Shown in pieces: positions 1 through 9,597 of a stretch of DNA of 64,000 bases (position 1 is its first letter; each line of letters opens with the position of its first letter). The stretch is from Bacteroidota bacterium (GTDB taxonomy: Bacteria; Bacteroidota; Bacteroidia; Palsa-948): positions 1 through 64,000 of the forward strand of contig JACRAM010000068.1 in the NCBI GenBank assembly GCA_016213405.1. The letters are read 5' to 3'. The position numbers and the translations under genes are program-made. The notes under the pieces were generated by a model that saw only the letters and a program-made list of their open reading frames with translations, was not told where the DNA came from and searched no databases.

Positions 1-83
1 CTCCGATACATTGTGATGCCAGTACCATATCTCCTCGCTCGTGTCTACCATGAAGTAAACATACTCTTTTGCGCTTCGCGCAA

Positions 84-126
84 CGGCATTTCATCCCTGT
101 GGCAAGACCACAGGGAGTTCATGCCG
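84..126. repeat. palindromic repeat element upstream of the aro genes
   Basis: Two nested inverted repeats are visible: CGGCAT (84-89) with ATGCCG (121-126), and inside them CCCTGTGG (95-102) with CCACAGGG (108-115). A further small palindrome TGCG/CGCA lies at 70-82. It resembles the short extragenic palindromes elsewhere in the window. No gene can be assigned with confidence to bases 1-160. Confidence 0.7.
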
Positions 127-143
127 GGGTCATTAAAATAGAA

Positions 144-159
144 ATTGTAATTTTACAAT
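144..159. promoter_or_regulatory. short inverted repeat just upstream of the DAHP synthase start
   Basis: ATTGTAA (144-150) and TTACAAT (153-159) form a perfect inverted repeat with a 2-base centre, ending one base before the ATG at 161. It could be an operator or simply another heptamer-type repeat; nothing in the sequence decides. Confidence 0.25.
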
Positions 160-160
160 C

Positions 161-1267
161 ATGGAAGCAACAACTAAAATCAGAAATATCCTCGGACTCA
201 CGCTCTCAAGCCCGCTCATCATCGCAGGACCCTGCAGTGCGGAAACTGAAGAACAAGTGCTGACTACTGCAAGAGAAATCGCTTCACTGAAAAGAGCGAG
301 TATTTTCCGTGCGGGGATTTGGAAACCGAGAACACGCCCGGGACAATTTGAAGGAATCGGAAGCATCGGTCTTGAATGGCTGAAAAAAGTAAAAGCGGAA
401 ACAGGTCTGCCTACTGCTGTTGAAGTAGCGAATGTGAAACACGTATACGAAGCGCTGAGAATGGGAATTGATTTTCTCTGGATTGGCGCGCGCACTACGG
501 TGAATCCATTCAGCGTGCAGGAAATTGCTGACGCATTAAAAGGCGTGAACATTCCGGTGCTGATAAAGAATCCCGTGAATGCGGATTTGGATTTATGGAT
601 GGGGGCGATTGAACGCATTCAAAAAGCAGGCATCACAAAAATCGGAGCGATACACAGAGGATTTTCATCAGCGGATAAATCTCAATACAGAAACAAACCC
701 ATGTGGGAGCTTCCGATTGAACTCAAGCGAAGAATGCCCGACATTCCGATGATTTGCGATCCAAGCCATATCTGCGGAAACAGAGAATTGTTGTTTACTG
801 TTTCTCAAACTGCGATTGATCTTGATTATGAAGGACTGATGATTGAAACGCATTGCAATCCTGCTTCTGCACTCAGTGATGCGAAACAACAAGTTACACC
901 AGCGGAACTTGATAAAATTATAAAAGATATTGTCTTGCGGCTTTCTACAGTGGAGGACAGAAAGTTTCTCAGTTCGCTGGAAGATTGCCGAGATAGAATT
1001 GACGAACTTGATAACAAACTAATTAATCTTCTCGCAAACAGGATGGAAATTGCCCGTTCTATCGGTGAATTCAAAAAACAAACCGGAGTCACTATTTTAC
1101 AGAACGCACGCTGGAACGAAATCGTGAAAAACAGAACCAAGCAAGGAATGGAGAAACATCTCACTGCGGATTTCGTAATGAAAATCTTTGAAAGCATTCA
1201 TCAGGAATCCATTCATCACCAGAAGCAGACGATGAGAAACGAAATTGCAGTTGCGAAAGAAAAGTAA
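161..1267 (+). CDS. bifunctional DAHP synthase / chorismate mutase (type II)
   Basis: A 368-residue cytoplasmic enzyme for two steps of aromatic amino-acid synthesis. Residues about 15-265 are a class I DAHP synthase of the AroF/KdsA-like type (IAGPCSAE near the start, then FRAGIWKPRTRPG, ICDPSHICG and IETHCNPASALSD), condensing phosphoenolpyruvate with erythrose 4-phosphate. Residues about 270-360 are an AroQ-type helical chorismate mutase (RDRIDELDNKLINLLANRMEIARSIGEFK, here split in text, spans 276-304). The C-terminal mutase is the usual architecture in Bacteroidota and may serve allosteric control by prephenate. The ATG at 161 is the natural start. It leads a rightward run with aroB and aroA. 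Confidence 0.95.
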   Translation: MEATTKIRNILGLTLSSPLIIAGPCSAETEEQVLTTAREIASLKRASIFRAGIWKPRTRPGQFEGIGSIGLEWLKKVKAETGLPTAVEVANVKHVYEALRMGIDFLWIGARTTVNPFSVQEIADALKGVNIPVLIKNPVNADLDLWMGAIERIQKAGITKIGAIHRGFSSADKSQYRNKPMWELPIELKRRMPDIPMICDPSHICGNRELLFTVSQTAIDLDYEGLMIETHCNPASALSDAKQQVTPAELDKIIKDIVLRLSTVEDRKFLSSLEDCRDRIDELDNKLINLLANRMEIARSIGEFKKQTGVTILQNARWNEIVKNRTKQGMEKHLTADFVMKIFESIHQESIHHQKQTMRNEIAVAKEK

Positions 1268-1277
1268 TTTTGTTCTT

Positions 1278-2342
1278 GTGAATATAATTAAAACAACTCA
1301 ATGCAACATATATATCGGAAACGATTCTCTTTCCGAATTGAATAATTTCATTTCAGAGAAAAAATATTCTTCTGTTTTTGTTTTAGTGGATGAGAATACG
1401 AAGAGGCATTGTCTTAAAAAATTATCATTAGACAACTGCCAATTATCAATTATTAAAATTAAAAGCGGAGAGAAAAACAAAACCACCTACACCTGCGAAA
1501 AAATATGGAAGGAACTTTCCAAACAAAACGCTGACAGGAAATCTTTGCTGATAAATCTTGGTGGCGGAATGATTACGGACATAGGAGGATTTTCCGCTTC
1601 AACCTATAAACGCGGAATTGATTTCATCAACATACCCACTACCCTCCTCGCGCAGGTGGACGCATCGGTTGGCGGAAAAACAGGAATAGATTTCTCTAAT
1701 TTCAAAAATCAAATCGGAACATTTGCTTTTCCGAAAGCGGTTTTTATCGATCCGGATTTTTTAAAAACACTTGCCAAACGTGAACTTGTTTCAGGATTTG
1801 CCGAAGTAATAAAACACGGATTGATTGCGGATAGAGATTACTGGAAACAAATACATGCCTCGTCCCCTACCCTTCTCCTCAAGGAGAAGGGAGTTAACAT
1901 CATTTTTCATTCAATAGAAATCAAAAACAAAATAGTTTCTGCCGACCCTTATGAAAACGGATTAAGAAAAACGCTCAACTTCGGACACACCATCGGACAT
2001 GCGATTGAATCTGCTTCGCTTAAAACAAAAAAATCATTACTTCACGGAGAAGCCATTGCCATAGGAATGATTTGCGAAGCATATCTTTCAAGAAAGATTC
2101 TTGGATTGAAGAGCGAAGAACTGGATGAAATTATTTCTTTCATAATTTCTGTTTTTAAACCTAACCAGATAAAGTTTTCTATAAAAAATCTTATCGGGTT
2201 AATGAAACAAGATAAAAAGAACAAAGATTCAGAAATAAATTTCACGCTTCTAAGTTCTATCGGAAAAGCAGAAATAAATAATTCTTGTCCAGAAAATTTA
2301 ATTGAAGAATCCATAATTCTTTTTAATGACTTATTCGTATAG
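1278..2342 (+). CDS. aroB: 3-dehydroquinate synthase
   Basis: Converts DAHP to 3-dehydroquinate, using NAD and a divalent metal. Family motifs are clear: GGGMITDIGGF, the INIPTTLLAQVDASVGGKTG nucleotide/substrate loop, FAEVIKHG, and the metal-binding NFGHTIGHAIE. The frame is open back to a TTG at 1245 inside the preceding gene; I choose the GTG at 1278, giving 354 residues, because it directly precedes the conserved first strand (IKTTQCNIYIG). A palindromic repeat at 1864-1893 is translated in frame as SSPTLLLKEKG between the FAEVIKHG region and the metal-binding His motif, in a surface-variable loop. Likely cotranscribed with the upstream DAHP synthase gene. Confidence 0.94.
   Translation: MNIIKTTQCNIYIGNDSLSELNNFISEKKYSSVFVLVDENTKRHCLKKLSLDNCQLSIIKIKSGEKNKTTYTCEKIWKELSKQNADRKSLLINLGGGMITDIGGFSASTYKRGIDFINIPTTLLAQVDASVGGKTGIDFSNFKNQIGTFAFPKAVFIDPDFLKTLAKRELVSGFAEVIKHGLIADRDYWKQIHASSPTLLLKEKGVNIIFHSIEIKNKIVSADPYENGLRKTLNFGHTIGHAIESASLKTKKSLLHGEAIAIGMICEAYLSRKILGLKSEELDEIISFIISVFKPNQIKFSIKNLIGLMKQDKKNKDSEINFTLLSSIGKAEINNSCPENLIEESIILFNDLFV
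1433..1455. repeat. degenerate 7-bp tandem repeat inside aroB
   Basis: Three consecutive heptamers, CAACTGC CAATTAT CAATTAT, are translated within the N-terminal domain of AroB. Weak alone; listed because the same period recurs across the window. Confidence 0.4.
1864..1893. repeat. palindromic half-element inserted in frame in aroB
   Basis: CCCTTCTCCT (1870-1879) and AGGAGAAGGG (1882-1891) form a 10-bp perfect hairpin with a two-base loop, preceded by CCCCTA. It is the C/T-rich half-element seen also at 24317, 48559, 52797 and 56601, and it is read through in the aroB frame. Confidence 0.75.
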
Positions 2343-2414
2343 ATTGCCTTTTACATCTTTCCCCAAAACAAAAAAGTTAGTAGTTTCGCAATCAGATTTC
2401 AGACATCATACGCG

Positions 2415-3710
2415 GTGGTATACAAAATCTCAAAGTCAGATAATACTCTCAAAGGGACCATTTACCTCACCGCATCTAAAAGCGAGAGTAACCGAGTGCT
2501 TCTCGTTCAGGCATTAAGCACTCAGCGCTTCCGCACAACCAATCTGGCAGACTCGCAGGACACACAAATACTTGCCGAGGTTTTAAAAAACGAAACAGCA
2601 GGAGATCATAGCCAAACTCTGAAAAGACTTAATGTAGAAGTTAGTTATTATACCGGACCTGGCGGAACCACTATTCGTTTTCTAACAGCTTTTTTTGCAT
2701 CGCGTGAAGGAACCCGCATTCTTTCCGGCACGGAAAGAATGAACCAGCGTCCGATAAAAACATTGGTGGATGCACTCAATTCTCTTGGAGCAAAAATCAC
2801 TTACCTTGGAACGGAAGGCTGTCCGCCTATTAAGATTGAAGGTGCAAAACTTAAAGGCGGAGATATTGAAATGGATGCAGGCGTGAGCAGCCAGTTTATC
2901 ACTGCGCTTCTCCTCATTGCTCCTACGCTTGAAAACGGATTGAACATTCACCTGAAAGGAAGAATTGTTTCCCGCTCCTACATTATGATGACGTTGAAGG
3001 TGCTGGAACATTTCGGAGTAAAATTTAAATGGGATAATAATATCATTTCCATTCCGCGGCAAGATTATCAGGGATGGGATTATCATATTGAATCGGATTG
3101 GAGCGCAGCATCCTACTGGTATGAAATGGTTTCACTCGCGCAGGAAGCAGAACTGAAAATAAAAGGACTCAGAAGAAAATCTATTCAGGGAGATGCGGTG
3201 ATTGCCGACTTATTCAGATTTTTTGGAGTTAGTACAGAATATATTGAGGATGGTATTCAACTTACAAAAACAGATTATCGTCCTGAGATATTAGGATTTG
3301 ACTTTTCAGATTATCCTGACATTGTTCAAACAACAGCGGTAGTAGCAGCAGTCAAGAAATTGCCGACACAATTAAACGGCTTATATACTTTGCGACAGAA
3401 GGAAACTGACCGCATTCAGGCATTGAAAGCAGAGCTGAAAAAAATTGGTGTTGTTGCTCAGGAAACAGGAGATGCTTCGTTGGAGATAAACACTCAGGAG
3501 AATGATTCAAAATCCGGAAAAGAAAAGACTTTTGAACCGGATTTAGAATTTGAAACCTATCATGATCACCGTATGGCAATGGCGTTTGCTCCTCTTGCAC
3601 TAATTTATCCTGAAATAAAAATCAAGAATCCTCTTGTTGTAAAAAAATCTTATCCCGATTACTGGAACGATATGAAAGCAATAGGATTTGAGATAAAAGA
3701 AGATAGTTAG
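2415..3710 (+). CDS. aroA: 3-phosphoshikimate 1-carboxyvinyltransferase (EPSP synthase)
   Basis: Transfers the enolpyruvyl group of phosphoenolpyruvate to shikimate 3-phosphate. Motifs in order: SKSESNR near residue 20 (substrate binding), [55 protein letters not shown] and the C-terminal [15 protein letters not shown]. Its 431 residues are normal for the family. The start is the GTG at 2415; the coding potential begins there (VYKISKSD). A 72-base gap separates it from aroB. The gene ends convergently with sppA, overlapping its stop by 4 bases. Confidence 0.94.
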   Translation: MVYKISKSDNTLKGTIYLTASKSESNRVLLVQALSTQRFRTTNLADSQDTQILAEVLKNETAGDHSQTLKRLNVEVSYYTGPGGTTIRFLTAFFASREGTRILSGTERMNQRPIKTLVDALNSLGAKITYLGTEGCPPIKIEGAKLKGGDIEMDAGVSSQFITALLLIAPTLENGLNIHLKGRIVSRSYIMMTLKVLEHFGVKFKWDNNIISIPRQDYQGWDYHIESDWSAASYWYEMVSLAQEAELKIKGLRRKSIQGDAVIADLFRFFGVSTEYIEDGIQLTKTDYRPEILGFDFSDYPDIVQTTAVVAAVKKLPTQLNGLYTLRQKETDRIQALKAELKKIGVVAQETGDASLEINTQENDSKSGKEKTFEPDLEFETYHDHRMAMAFAPLALIYPEIKIKNPLVVKKSYPDYWNDMKAIGFEIKEDS

Positions 3711-5508
3711 TAAATCACCACATCATAGGGCAAACGCATCTGCACTCCTTTATACTTCATCACGTTTTTCAACTGCTTGTAATTATCGTAAGTAGTGCCG
3801 AGTTCCTGTCTGAGTTTTTTCTCCACCATTTCATCTTTATCTAAAATCTCATTCAAGAATTCTTCAAAAGGCTCTTTCTGTTTTGGCAGTTCAAGAAGTT
3901 TATATTCTTTAAGGTCAGCCTTTTTAGCGGCAAGAGCGATGGCATCTTTTATTCCCCCAAACTCATCCACTAAGCCAATGCGTTTTCCATCCACACCGCT
4001 CCATACTCTTCCCTGTCCGATGCTGTCAACCTGATCTGGAGTCATATTTCTTCCTTTACCACTTTACTGATAAAATCAGTGTAAACATCTTCAATCCATT
4101 TTTGAATCACATCTGTTTCTTCTTTCGCTACAGCGCGGAAAGGATTTCCAAAATCAGAATGTTTATTGGTTTTCACAGTATCTACATTGATTCCCAACTT
4201 GTTCCCAAAAAGTTTTTCCATATTCGGAAAAACTCCAAACACACCGATTGAACCTGTGATGGTATTTTGATGCGCAACAATGGCATCTGCCGCGCATGAA
4301 ATATAATATCCGCCCGAAGCGGCAACATCTCCCATAGAAACAACAACTGGTTTTGCCTGTTTCACTAAAATCATTTCACGCCATATTACATCCGATGCGA
4401 GCGAACTTCCGCCCGGGGAATTTACACGCAGTACGATTGCTTTTACATTGCTGTCCAGTCTTGCTTGGCGTATTGCTTTTGAAATCCGTTCAGAGCCGAT
4501 TGTTTCATCATCGCCTTCTCCACCTTCAATACTGCCGGAAGCATACACCACCGCGATTTTATTTTTTGTGTAAACATCTGCATGTTTTTCAGGAGCCCGT
4601 GTGTATTTATGCATCGAAACGTAATTGATTTTCTCTGCTGACTTTACACCTACCAATCCGGAAAGTATATCAAGCATTTCATCTTTGTAAACTAGCTGGT
4701 CAACCAGTTTATATTTAAGCGCGCTTTCTCCATCTGTAACAAGCATGTTATCAGCATACCTGTTCAATTCATCAACGGAAATATTTCTTTGCTTTGAAAT
4801 TCCTTCCAATAAATAATCCCAGATGGAATTTATATACGTCATCGTTTGCTCGCGGTTGGCAGGGCTCATTTTCTCCAGAAAGAATGGCTCCGTAGCGCTC
4901 TTGAATTTTCCATGGCGGAAAATCTGCATATTCACTTCAAGTTTCTCCAGAAGATTTTTGTAAAACATAATTTGTCGGCTCAATCCTTTGAAATCAACCA
5001 TCCCCTCCGGATTCAGATAAATTTTATCTGCTGCAGTGGCAAGGTAGTAAGCTCCCTGCGCGTAACCTTCGCTGTAAGCCACAATAAATTTTTTTGAGGA
5101 TTTAAAATCAAGAAGCGCGTTTCGGATTTCTTCGAGCGTGGCTATGCCTGCAGGAATGGAAGTAATGTCAAGATAAATTCCTTTTATATTATCATCTTCT
5201 TTTGCTTTTTCAAGATTGGAAAGAATATCATTCAAACCAAGAGGCATGTTCTCAGGATTGGAAAAATTAAAATTCTGAAAAGGATTTTTTGAGCCGCGTT
5301 CAACAATCTGCCCTTCAAACGTAATGTAAAGAACGGAATTAGATTTTACAGTGATTGGCTTCTTATCTCTTTCGGAAAAGTTTGAAAGATTGCCAATCAT
5401 GGAACCGATGACCATGAAGAAAATAAACAATCCGATTATTGCCCAGACTATATTAGCGACAATGAAACCAACGATTGAACCCCAAAATGAACTCCAGAAA
5501 TTACTCAT
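3707..5508 (-). pseudogene. sppA: signal peptide peptidase SppA (67K type), single frameshift
   Basis: Membrane-anchored serine protease thought to degrade cleaved signal peptides. From the ATG at 5508 (MSNFWSSFWGS) there is one N-terminal membrane segment, then two protease-fold repeats. The catalytic lysine is visible in KFKSATEPF (about residue 203) and the nucleophile in SPGGS (about residue 368). The first frame stops at 4042 after VVKEEI, and homology resumes at once in another frame ([17 protein letters not shown]) to 3707. Homologues read ...EGR.MTP here; ours would read VVKEGRNMTP if 4 bases (GGAA in a GAAGGAAGAA context) were restored. The lesion is near 4042-4050. A sequencing or assembly error is as likely as a real mutation, since both protease lobes upstream are intact. 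Confidence 0.88.
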
Positions 5509-5597
5509 GTGATTTGTTTTTAGTGTGTGCAAACATAAGTAAAATGAATAACGGGAGGGAATCATTCTTTTTAATAAATGTTAAGTAATTTCGCTGG

Positions 5598-6086
5598 GTG
5601 AAAAAAAACATCACCTATCTCTTGATTGGAAGTAATATGGGAAAAAGAGAAAAATTTCTGCCATGTGCCATTGGTCACATTGAAAAGAAAATCGGGAAAG
5701 TGATTTTAAAATCCTCTTTATATAATACAAAGGCCTGGGGTATTCAAAACCAAAATGATTTTCTGAATCAGGCAATCTGCGTTGAAACCATCCTATCAGC
5801 GGAAAAGCTGCTTGAAGAAATTCTTTTGATAGAAAAACAACTCGGCAGAGAACGGGCAAACAAATGGGAAGCAAGAAAGATAGACATTGATATTCTTTTC
5901 TTCAATAAGCTAATCCTCCAATCTGCTCATCTTCAAATTCCTCATCCGCACCTTCATGAAAGAAAATTTACTCTTGTTCCTCTTAATGAAATAGCCAGCG
6001 GATTGATTCACCCGGTTCTTGGTAAATCAATTAAAATACTTCTGCAAGATTGCACTGATAAACTTGAAGTCAGTTTAGTCATGTAA
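5598..6086 (+). CDS. folK: 2-amino-4-hydroxy-6-hydroxymethyldihydropteridine diphosphokinase (HPPK)
   Basis: Pyrophosphorylates 6-hydroxymethyl-dihydropterin in folate synthesis. The 162-residue length is typical. Motifs: GSNMGKRE near the N-terminus, ALYNTKAWG-like segment, the catalytic LGRERANKWEARKIDIDIL, and PHPHLHERKFTLVPLNEIA. The start is the GTG at 5598, which begins directly at the first conserved strand. It is divergent from sppA; the 89 bases between hold both promoters but no exact TAnnTTTG match. Confidence 0.93.
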   Translation: MKKNITYLLIGSNMGKREKFLPCAIGHIEKKIGKVILKSSLYNTKAWGIQNQNDFLNQAICVETILSAEKLLEEILLIEKQLGRERANKWEARKIDIDILFFNKLILQSAHLQIPHPHLHERKFTLVPLNEIASGLIHPVLGKSIKILLQDCTDKLEVSLVM

Positions 6087-6148
6087 TAGATACCTGATTT
6101 TCTTCAATTTTGCATTATTTTCGTTGTTAACACCATTTAATAAAAAAA

Positions 6149-6178
6149 TTTGGACTTTTAGAAAATTAATTACTTTTG
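6149..6178 (+). promoter_or_regulatory. Bacteroidota-type promoter (-33 TTTG, -7 TACTTTTG)
   Basis: TTTG at 6149-6152 and TACTTTTG at 6171-6178, an exact TAnnTTTG match, are 18 bases apart. It lies 56 bases before the ATG of the lipoprotein gene at 6234, leaving a leader of about 50 bases. Confidence 0.7.
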
Positions 6179-6233
6179 CTGAATTCTTAACATTCAATCC
6201 CCTGAAACCAAACCCATTAATTCATTAATTAAT

Positions 6234-7979
6234 ATGAAAAACCAAATCCAAAATGTTGCTTTATCAATCCTCGCTGTTGCAGGACTTGCGTCTTGCGCTG
6301 GCTTAGGTTCAATGATGAAGAAATATGACAAGATGGTAAAGTATGAAGTTAAACCCAATCCGCTTGAAATGCATGGCGATACTGTGGTTGTAACTGTGAG
6401 CGGAAAATATGACCCAAAGTATTTTGCCAAGAAAGTTGAACTCACCATCACTCCTATCCTCAAATACAATGGCGGAGAAAAAGCGCTTAAACCTGTATCT
6501 GTAAAAGGAGAAAAAGTAACAGAAGGAAGCGGAACCACTGTTGCCTTTAAAGAAGGCGGAAGTTTTTCATACACTGATAAAACTGTTTACATTCCTGAAA
6601 TGAAAAACTGCGACCTTGAAGTGCGAATCAAAGGAAAGCAAAAGAAAAAGGAAAAAGATTTTCCTGCTAAAAAAATCGGTGACGGAACCATCATCACTCC
6701 TCTTCTCGTTAAGAATGATGAGAAGCCACTCCTTGGAAAAGATAATTTTCAGAAATCCTATCCCGTAACGCAAACCACTGAGATTTTCTTCCTTGTGAAT
6801 CAATCTGACCTTCGCTCGTCAGAACAAAAAGGCGAAAGCATGACTGCGACACAAAAATTCATTGTAGAAAAACGAGTTGCAAAAAGGTTTGTCTTCAAAG
6901 GCGCAAGCATTTCTGCTTACGCATCGCCTGACGGAGAATTAACCATCAACGAAAACCTTGCTGACAACCGCGCCAAAGTGACTTCAAAATACTATGGCAA
7001 TCTCGCTAAAGGAAAAGCAAAGGACAAAATGCAAATGATTCCCGGAGGAGAAGTTGAAGCATTCTGGACTACAAAAACCACTGCCGAAGACTGGGATGGT
7101 TTCAAAATGCTCATGCAGCAATCAAGCCTGAAGGATAAAGAACTTATCCTCCGCGTTCTTGAAATGTATCCTGATGGCGACAAACGCGAATCAGAAATTA
7201 AAAATCTTTCTGCTACTTATAAAGAAGTGGCTGAAACAATTCTTCCAAAACTCCGCAGAAGCGTTACCACATGGAACTGCGAGCAGATGAGCCGCCCCGA
7301 TGACGAAATCTCAAAACTTGCCGCTTCTTATCCTGATAGTCTGGCGAATGATGAAATCCTTTACGCTGCTACTCTCACCAGCGACATCAACATAAAACTT
7401 GGCATCTATAAAAATGCTGACCGTTTGTTTGGCAATGACTGGAGATGTTCCAACAACGTTGGGTATTGCAACATTTTGTTAAACAAACCAACTGACGCTC
7501 AAACTGCCATGGATAAGGCAAAAGGGCTTAATTCTTCTGCCGAACAGGTAAACAACAATCTGGGAATTCTTATGCGCTGGAGCGGAGACAGAAAATCTGC
7601 CATGGATTCCTACAACAAAGCCGGTTCATCCATGGAAGTCAACCACAACAAAGGAATTGTAAATATCCGCGATGGAAAATACGGAGACGCAACTGCCAAC
7701 TTCGGAAGCGAAAATTCTTTCAACTCTGCCCTTGCAAAAGTGCTGAGCGGAAATGGTGATGGCGCTCTCACAACACTTGACGCAAGCCCTGAAAAAGAAG
7801 ATGCCCTTTCCTATTATCTGAAAGCAATTGTTGGCGCAAGAAAAGGCACTACTGACCTTCTTATCAATAATCTTAAAATTGCTATTAACAAAGATGCATC
7901 CTTCAAGAGCAAAGCGAAAGAAGACCTTGAGTTCTTTAAGTTCCGTGACAATGCTGATTTTAAAGCGCTCGTAGGATAA
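6234..7979 (+). CDS. lipoprotein with OmpA-like and tetratricopeptide-like regions
   Basis: A 581-residue exported lipoprotein: the signal peptide ends in LASC, making Cys21 the lipidated residue. The N-terminal third is beta-rich (MVKYEVKPNPLEMHGDTVVV). Around residues 195-260 there is an OmpA-like segment (SAYASPDGELTINENLADNRA), which in that family contacts peptidoglycan. Residues about 360-570 look like degenerate TPR helices (LLNKPTDAQTAMDKAKGLN, LGILMRWSGDRKSAMDSYNKA). The gross architecture recalls the PorE/PorW-type TPR-OmpA proteins associated with gliding or T9SS, but I cannot assign it to one. It has its own promoter at 6149 and a strong terminator at 8001. Confidence 0.8.
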   Translation: MKNQIQNVALSILAVAGLASCAGLGSMMKKYDKMVKYEVKPNPLEMHGDTVVVTVSGKYDPKYFAKKVELTITPILKYNGGEKALKPVSVKGEKVTEGSGTTVAFKEGGSFSYTDKTVYIPEMKNCDLEVRIKGKQKKKEKDFPAKKIGDGTIITPLLVKNDEKPLLGKDNFQKSYPVTQTTEIFFLVNQSDLRSSEQKGESMTATQKFIVEKRVAKRFVFKGASISAYASPDGELTINENLADNRAKVTSKYYGNLAKGKAKDKMQMIPGGEVEAFWTTKTTAEDWDGFKMLMQQSSLKDKELILRVLEMYPDGDKRESEIKNLSATYKEVAETILPKLRRSVTTWNCEQMSRPDDEISKLAASYPDSLANDEILYAATLTSDINIKLGIYKNADRLFGNDWRCSNNVGYCNILLNKPTDAQTAMDKAKGLNSSAEQVNNNLGILMRWSGDRKSAMDSYNKAGSSMEVNHNKGIVNIRDGKYGDATANFGSENSFNSALAKVLSGNGDGALTTLDASPEKEDALSYYLKAIVGARKGTTDLLINNLKIAINKDASFKSKAKEDLEFFKFRDNADFKALVG

Positions 7980-8000
7980 AAATAATATTCAATCTTTTTA

Positions 8001-8030
8001 AAACCCAGACATTTTTGTCTGGGTTTTTTT
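8001..8030 (+). terminator. rho-independent terminator
   Basis: AAACCCAGACA (8001-8011) and TGTCTGGGTTT (8016-8026) form an 11-bp perfect stem with a 4-base loop, followed by further T residues. It lies 22 bases after the stop of the lipoprotein gene. Confidence 0.92.
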
Positions 8031-8087
8031 ATTTGCATCAATTAAGCAAAGTAGTATTTTTACGCTTTACCCCCATCCGTTTTGAAA

Positions 8088-8993
8088 ATGTATGAAAGGT
8101 TTTTAATTCTACTGATCACTTGTTTGATTTCCGGCAGAGGAGTTTCTTTTGCTTACGCATCTTCTTTCCAGGATGATTCAACCAAGCAAAAACACTTTCT
8201 CGATATGAAGGGACAAATATCCTATGGTAAGAAAAAACTTGATAAAGTATTTGTAAAAATTTATTCCGATACTTCCTCTATCGTTGTTCAGAAAATGGAA
8301 TCGGACATTGGAGGATGGGTTGCCTTCCAACTTCCGATACAAAAGACCTACACGATAAAAATATCCAAGGCAGGGCATGTTACCAAGATAATCTCGGTGG
8401 ACGCGATCATGCCGAAGTTAAATGAAGGAGATTACTATTTTGAGTTCAGCGTTGACCTTTTCGAAAATGTTGAAGGATTAGACGTTTCAGTGCTTAAAAA
8501 TCCTATTGCGAAAATTTTTTTCAATTCATTCACTAAAAAATTTGATTATGATTACAACTATACCGTACAAATAAACAATGATGTAAAAAAACTATATAGG
8601 AATTATGATCTCCTGAAAAAACAAGGCAATTTGCAGTCAGTTACACACAAGGAAACAGAAACAGAAATGTCAGCTGACACCTCAAAAAAAACTATAATTG
8701 CTTCTCCCCTTACTGTAATAAAAAGTGAAGCTAAAATTATTTTTTCTGTCGGCATTGTCACCTCCAGTGAGCAGGTGCCCAGAATATCACCAAGATTCAA
8801 GGGCATTCTGAATGTAAAGGAATACCAGGAAGGAGATACGTATAAATATTATGTAGGAGAATATCCCTCCCAAGCAGAAGCAGAAAAAATGAAAGACAGG
8901 ATTTCAGGATACTTCCCTGATGCCAGTATCGCTGCATTTAAAGATGGCAAAAAAATTACCCTTGAAGAAGCCATGAATGTTAGTGAGAAATAA
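8088..8993 (+). CDS. exported protein with C-terminal SPOR-like domain
   Basis: A 301-residue protein with an N-terminal signal sequence (FLILLITCLISG...FAYA). Residues about 40-125 resemble a carboxypeptidase-regulatory-like beta sandwich (DKVFVKIYSDTSSIV, TYTIKISKAGHVTKII). The last 70 residues (FKGILNVKEYQEGDTYKYYV, then GEYPSQAEAEKMKDRI) look like a SPOR fold, which binds denuded peptidoglycan at division sites. The frame opens at a TTG at 8082; the ATG two codons later is preferred. It ends immediately beside the convergent trmH-like gene. Confidence 0.78.
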   Translation: MYERFLILLITCLISGRGVSFAYASSFQDDSTKQKHFLDMKGQISYGKKKLDKVFVKIYSDTSSIVVQKMESDIGGWVAFQLPIQKTYTIKISKAGHVTKIISVDAIMPKLNEGDYYFEFSVDLFENVEGLDVSVLKNPIAKIFFNSFTKKFDYDYNYTVQINNDVKKLYRNYDLLKKQGNLQSVTHKETETEMSADTSKKTIIASPLTVIKSEAKIIFSVGIVTSSEQVPRISPRFKGILNVKEYQEGDTYKYYVGEYPSQAEAEKMKDRISGYFPDASIAAFKDGKKITLEEAMNVSEK

Positions 8994-9524
8994 TTATTTC
9001 TCTTTTCTAAAAAATTCCCAGAGCACCACGCCAGCACTCACCGCAATATTGAGAGAATGTTTTGTTCCCCCCTGCGGGATTTCAATGCATCCATCGCAGG
9101 CATTCACAACATCCTGTTGAACACCGTCCACTTCGTGACCGAAAACTAAGGCGAGTTTGATGTTCGGAGTTCGGAGTTCAGAGTTATCAAGCAGTATACT
9201 TCCTTCTGCCTGCTCCACCGCGTAAATTTTATATCCAGCATTCTTCAATTCGTGAATTGATTCAAGCATTGACTTAAAATATTTCCATGAAACAGTATCC
9301 TCAGCGCCAAGAGCCGTTTTCCGGATTTCCTTGTGAGGCGGATAACAGGTTATTCCGCAGAGATAAATGGCTTCCACAGGAAATGCATCAGCCGTTCGGA
9401 AAACAGAACCCACATTGTATGCGCTTCGTACATTATCCAAAACAATCACAATAGGAAGTTTCTCCGATGAACGGAATTCCTTTAATGATTTTCTTTCGAG
9501 TTCAGAGTTCTTTAATTTTCTCAT
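8994..9524 (-). CDS. TrmH-family (SpoU) RNA 2'-O-methyltransferase
   Basis: A 176-residue SPOUT methyltransferase that transfers methyl from S-adenosylmethionine to a ribose in tRNA or rRNA; the exact target cannot be read from sequence. Motifs: LDNVRSAYNVGSVFRTADAF (motif 1), LALVFGHEVDGVQQDV (motif 2) and IEIPQGGTKHSLNIAVSAGV (motif 3, the trefoil knot). The frame extends to an ATG at 9542, but I prefer the ATG at 9524 (MRKLKNSELERKS), where family similarity begins; the upstream codons are a 7-bp repeat. A second 7-bp array at 9162-9189 is translated inside the enzyme as SELRTPN. Confidence 0.88.
   Translation of the reverse strand: MRKLKNSELERKSLKEFRSSEKLPIVIVLDNVRSAYNVGSVFRTADAFPVEAIYLCGITCYPPHKEIRKTALGAEDTVSWKYFKSMLESIHELKNAGYKIYAVEQAEGSILLDNSELRTPNIKLALVFGHEVDGVQQDVVNACDGCIEIPQGGTKHSLNIAVSAGVVLWEFFRKEK
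9162..9189. repeat. 7-bp tandem repeat inside trmH-like gene
   Basis: Four units GTTCGGA GTTCGGA GTTCAGA GTTATCA on the plus strand, translated on the minus strand between motif 1 and motif 2 of the methyltransferase. Confidence 0.7.
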
Positions 9525-9529
9525 CAAAT

Positions 9530-9564
9530 GTTCAAAGTTCAATGTTAAGGGTTCAAAGTTATTC
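9530..9564. repeat. 7-bp tandem repeat between trmH-like gene and mutS
   Basis: Five units: GTTCAAA GTTCAAT GTTAAGG GTTCAAA GTTATTC. They fill half of the divergent promoter region and include the alternative ATG at 9542 of the methyltransferase frame. Confidence 0.7.
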
Positions 9565-9597
9565 GATAAATTCGTAAATCATACATCGTAAATTGTA

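Noticed and set aside
1-90. Open frame on the minus strand running off the left edge (from 90 or an ATG at 51), with protein-like residues MVDTSEEIWYWHHN
   Set aside because: Only 17 to 30 codons are visible, part of it lies in a repeat, and I recognise no family; too little to call a gene.
133-618. 161-codon minus-strand frame opposite the DAHP synthase gene
   Set aside because: The plus frame carries catalytic motifs of DAHP synthase; the minus frame is a shadow.
4042-4045. Programmed frameshifting in sppA
   Set aside because: No slippery heptamer, stem-loop or stop-codon context typical of recoding was seen; a small deletion or sequencing error explains it better.
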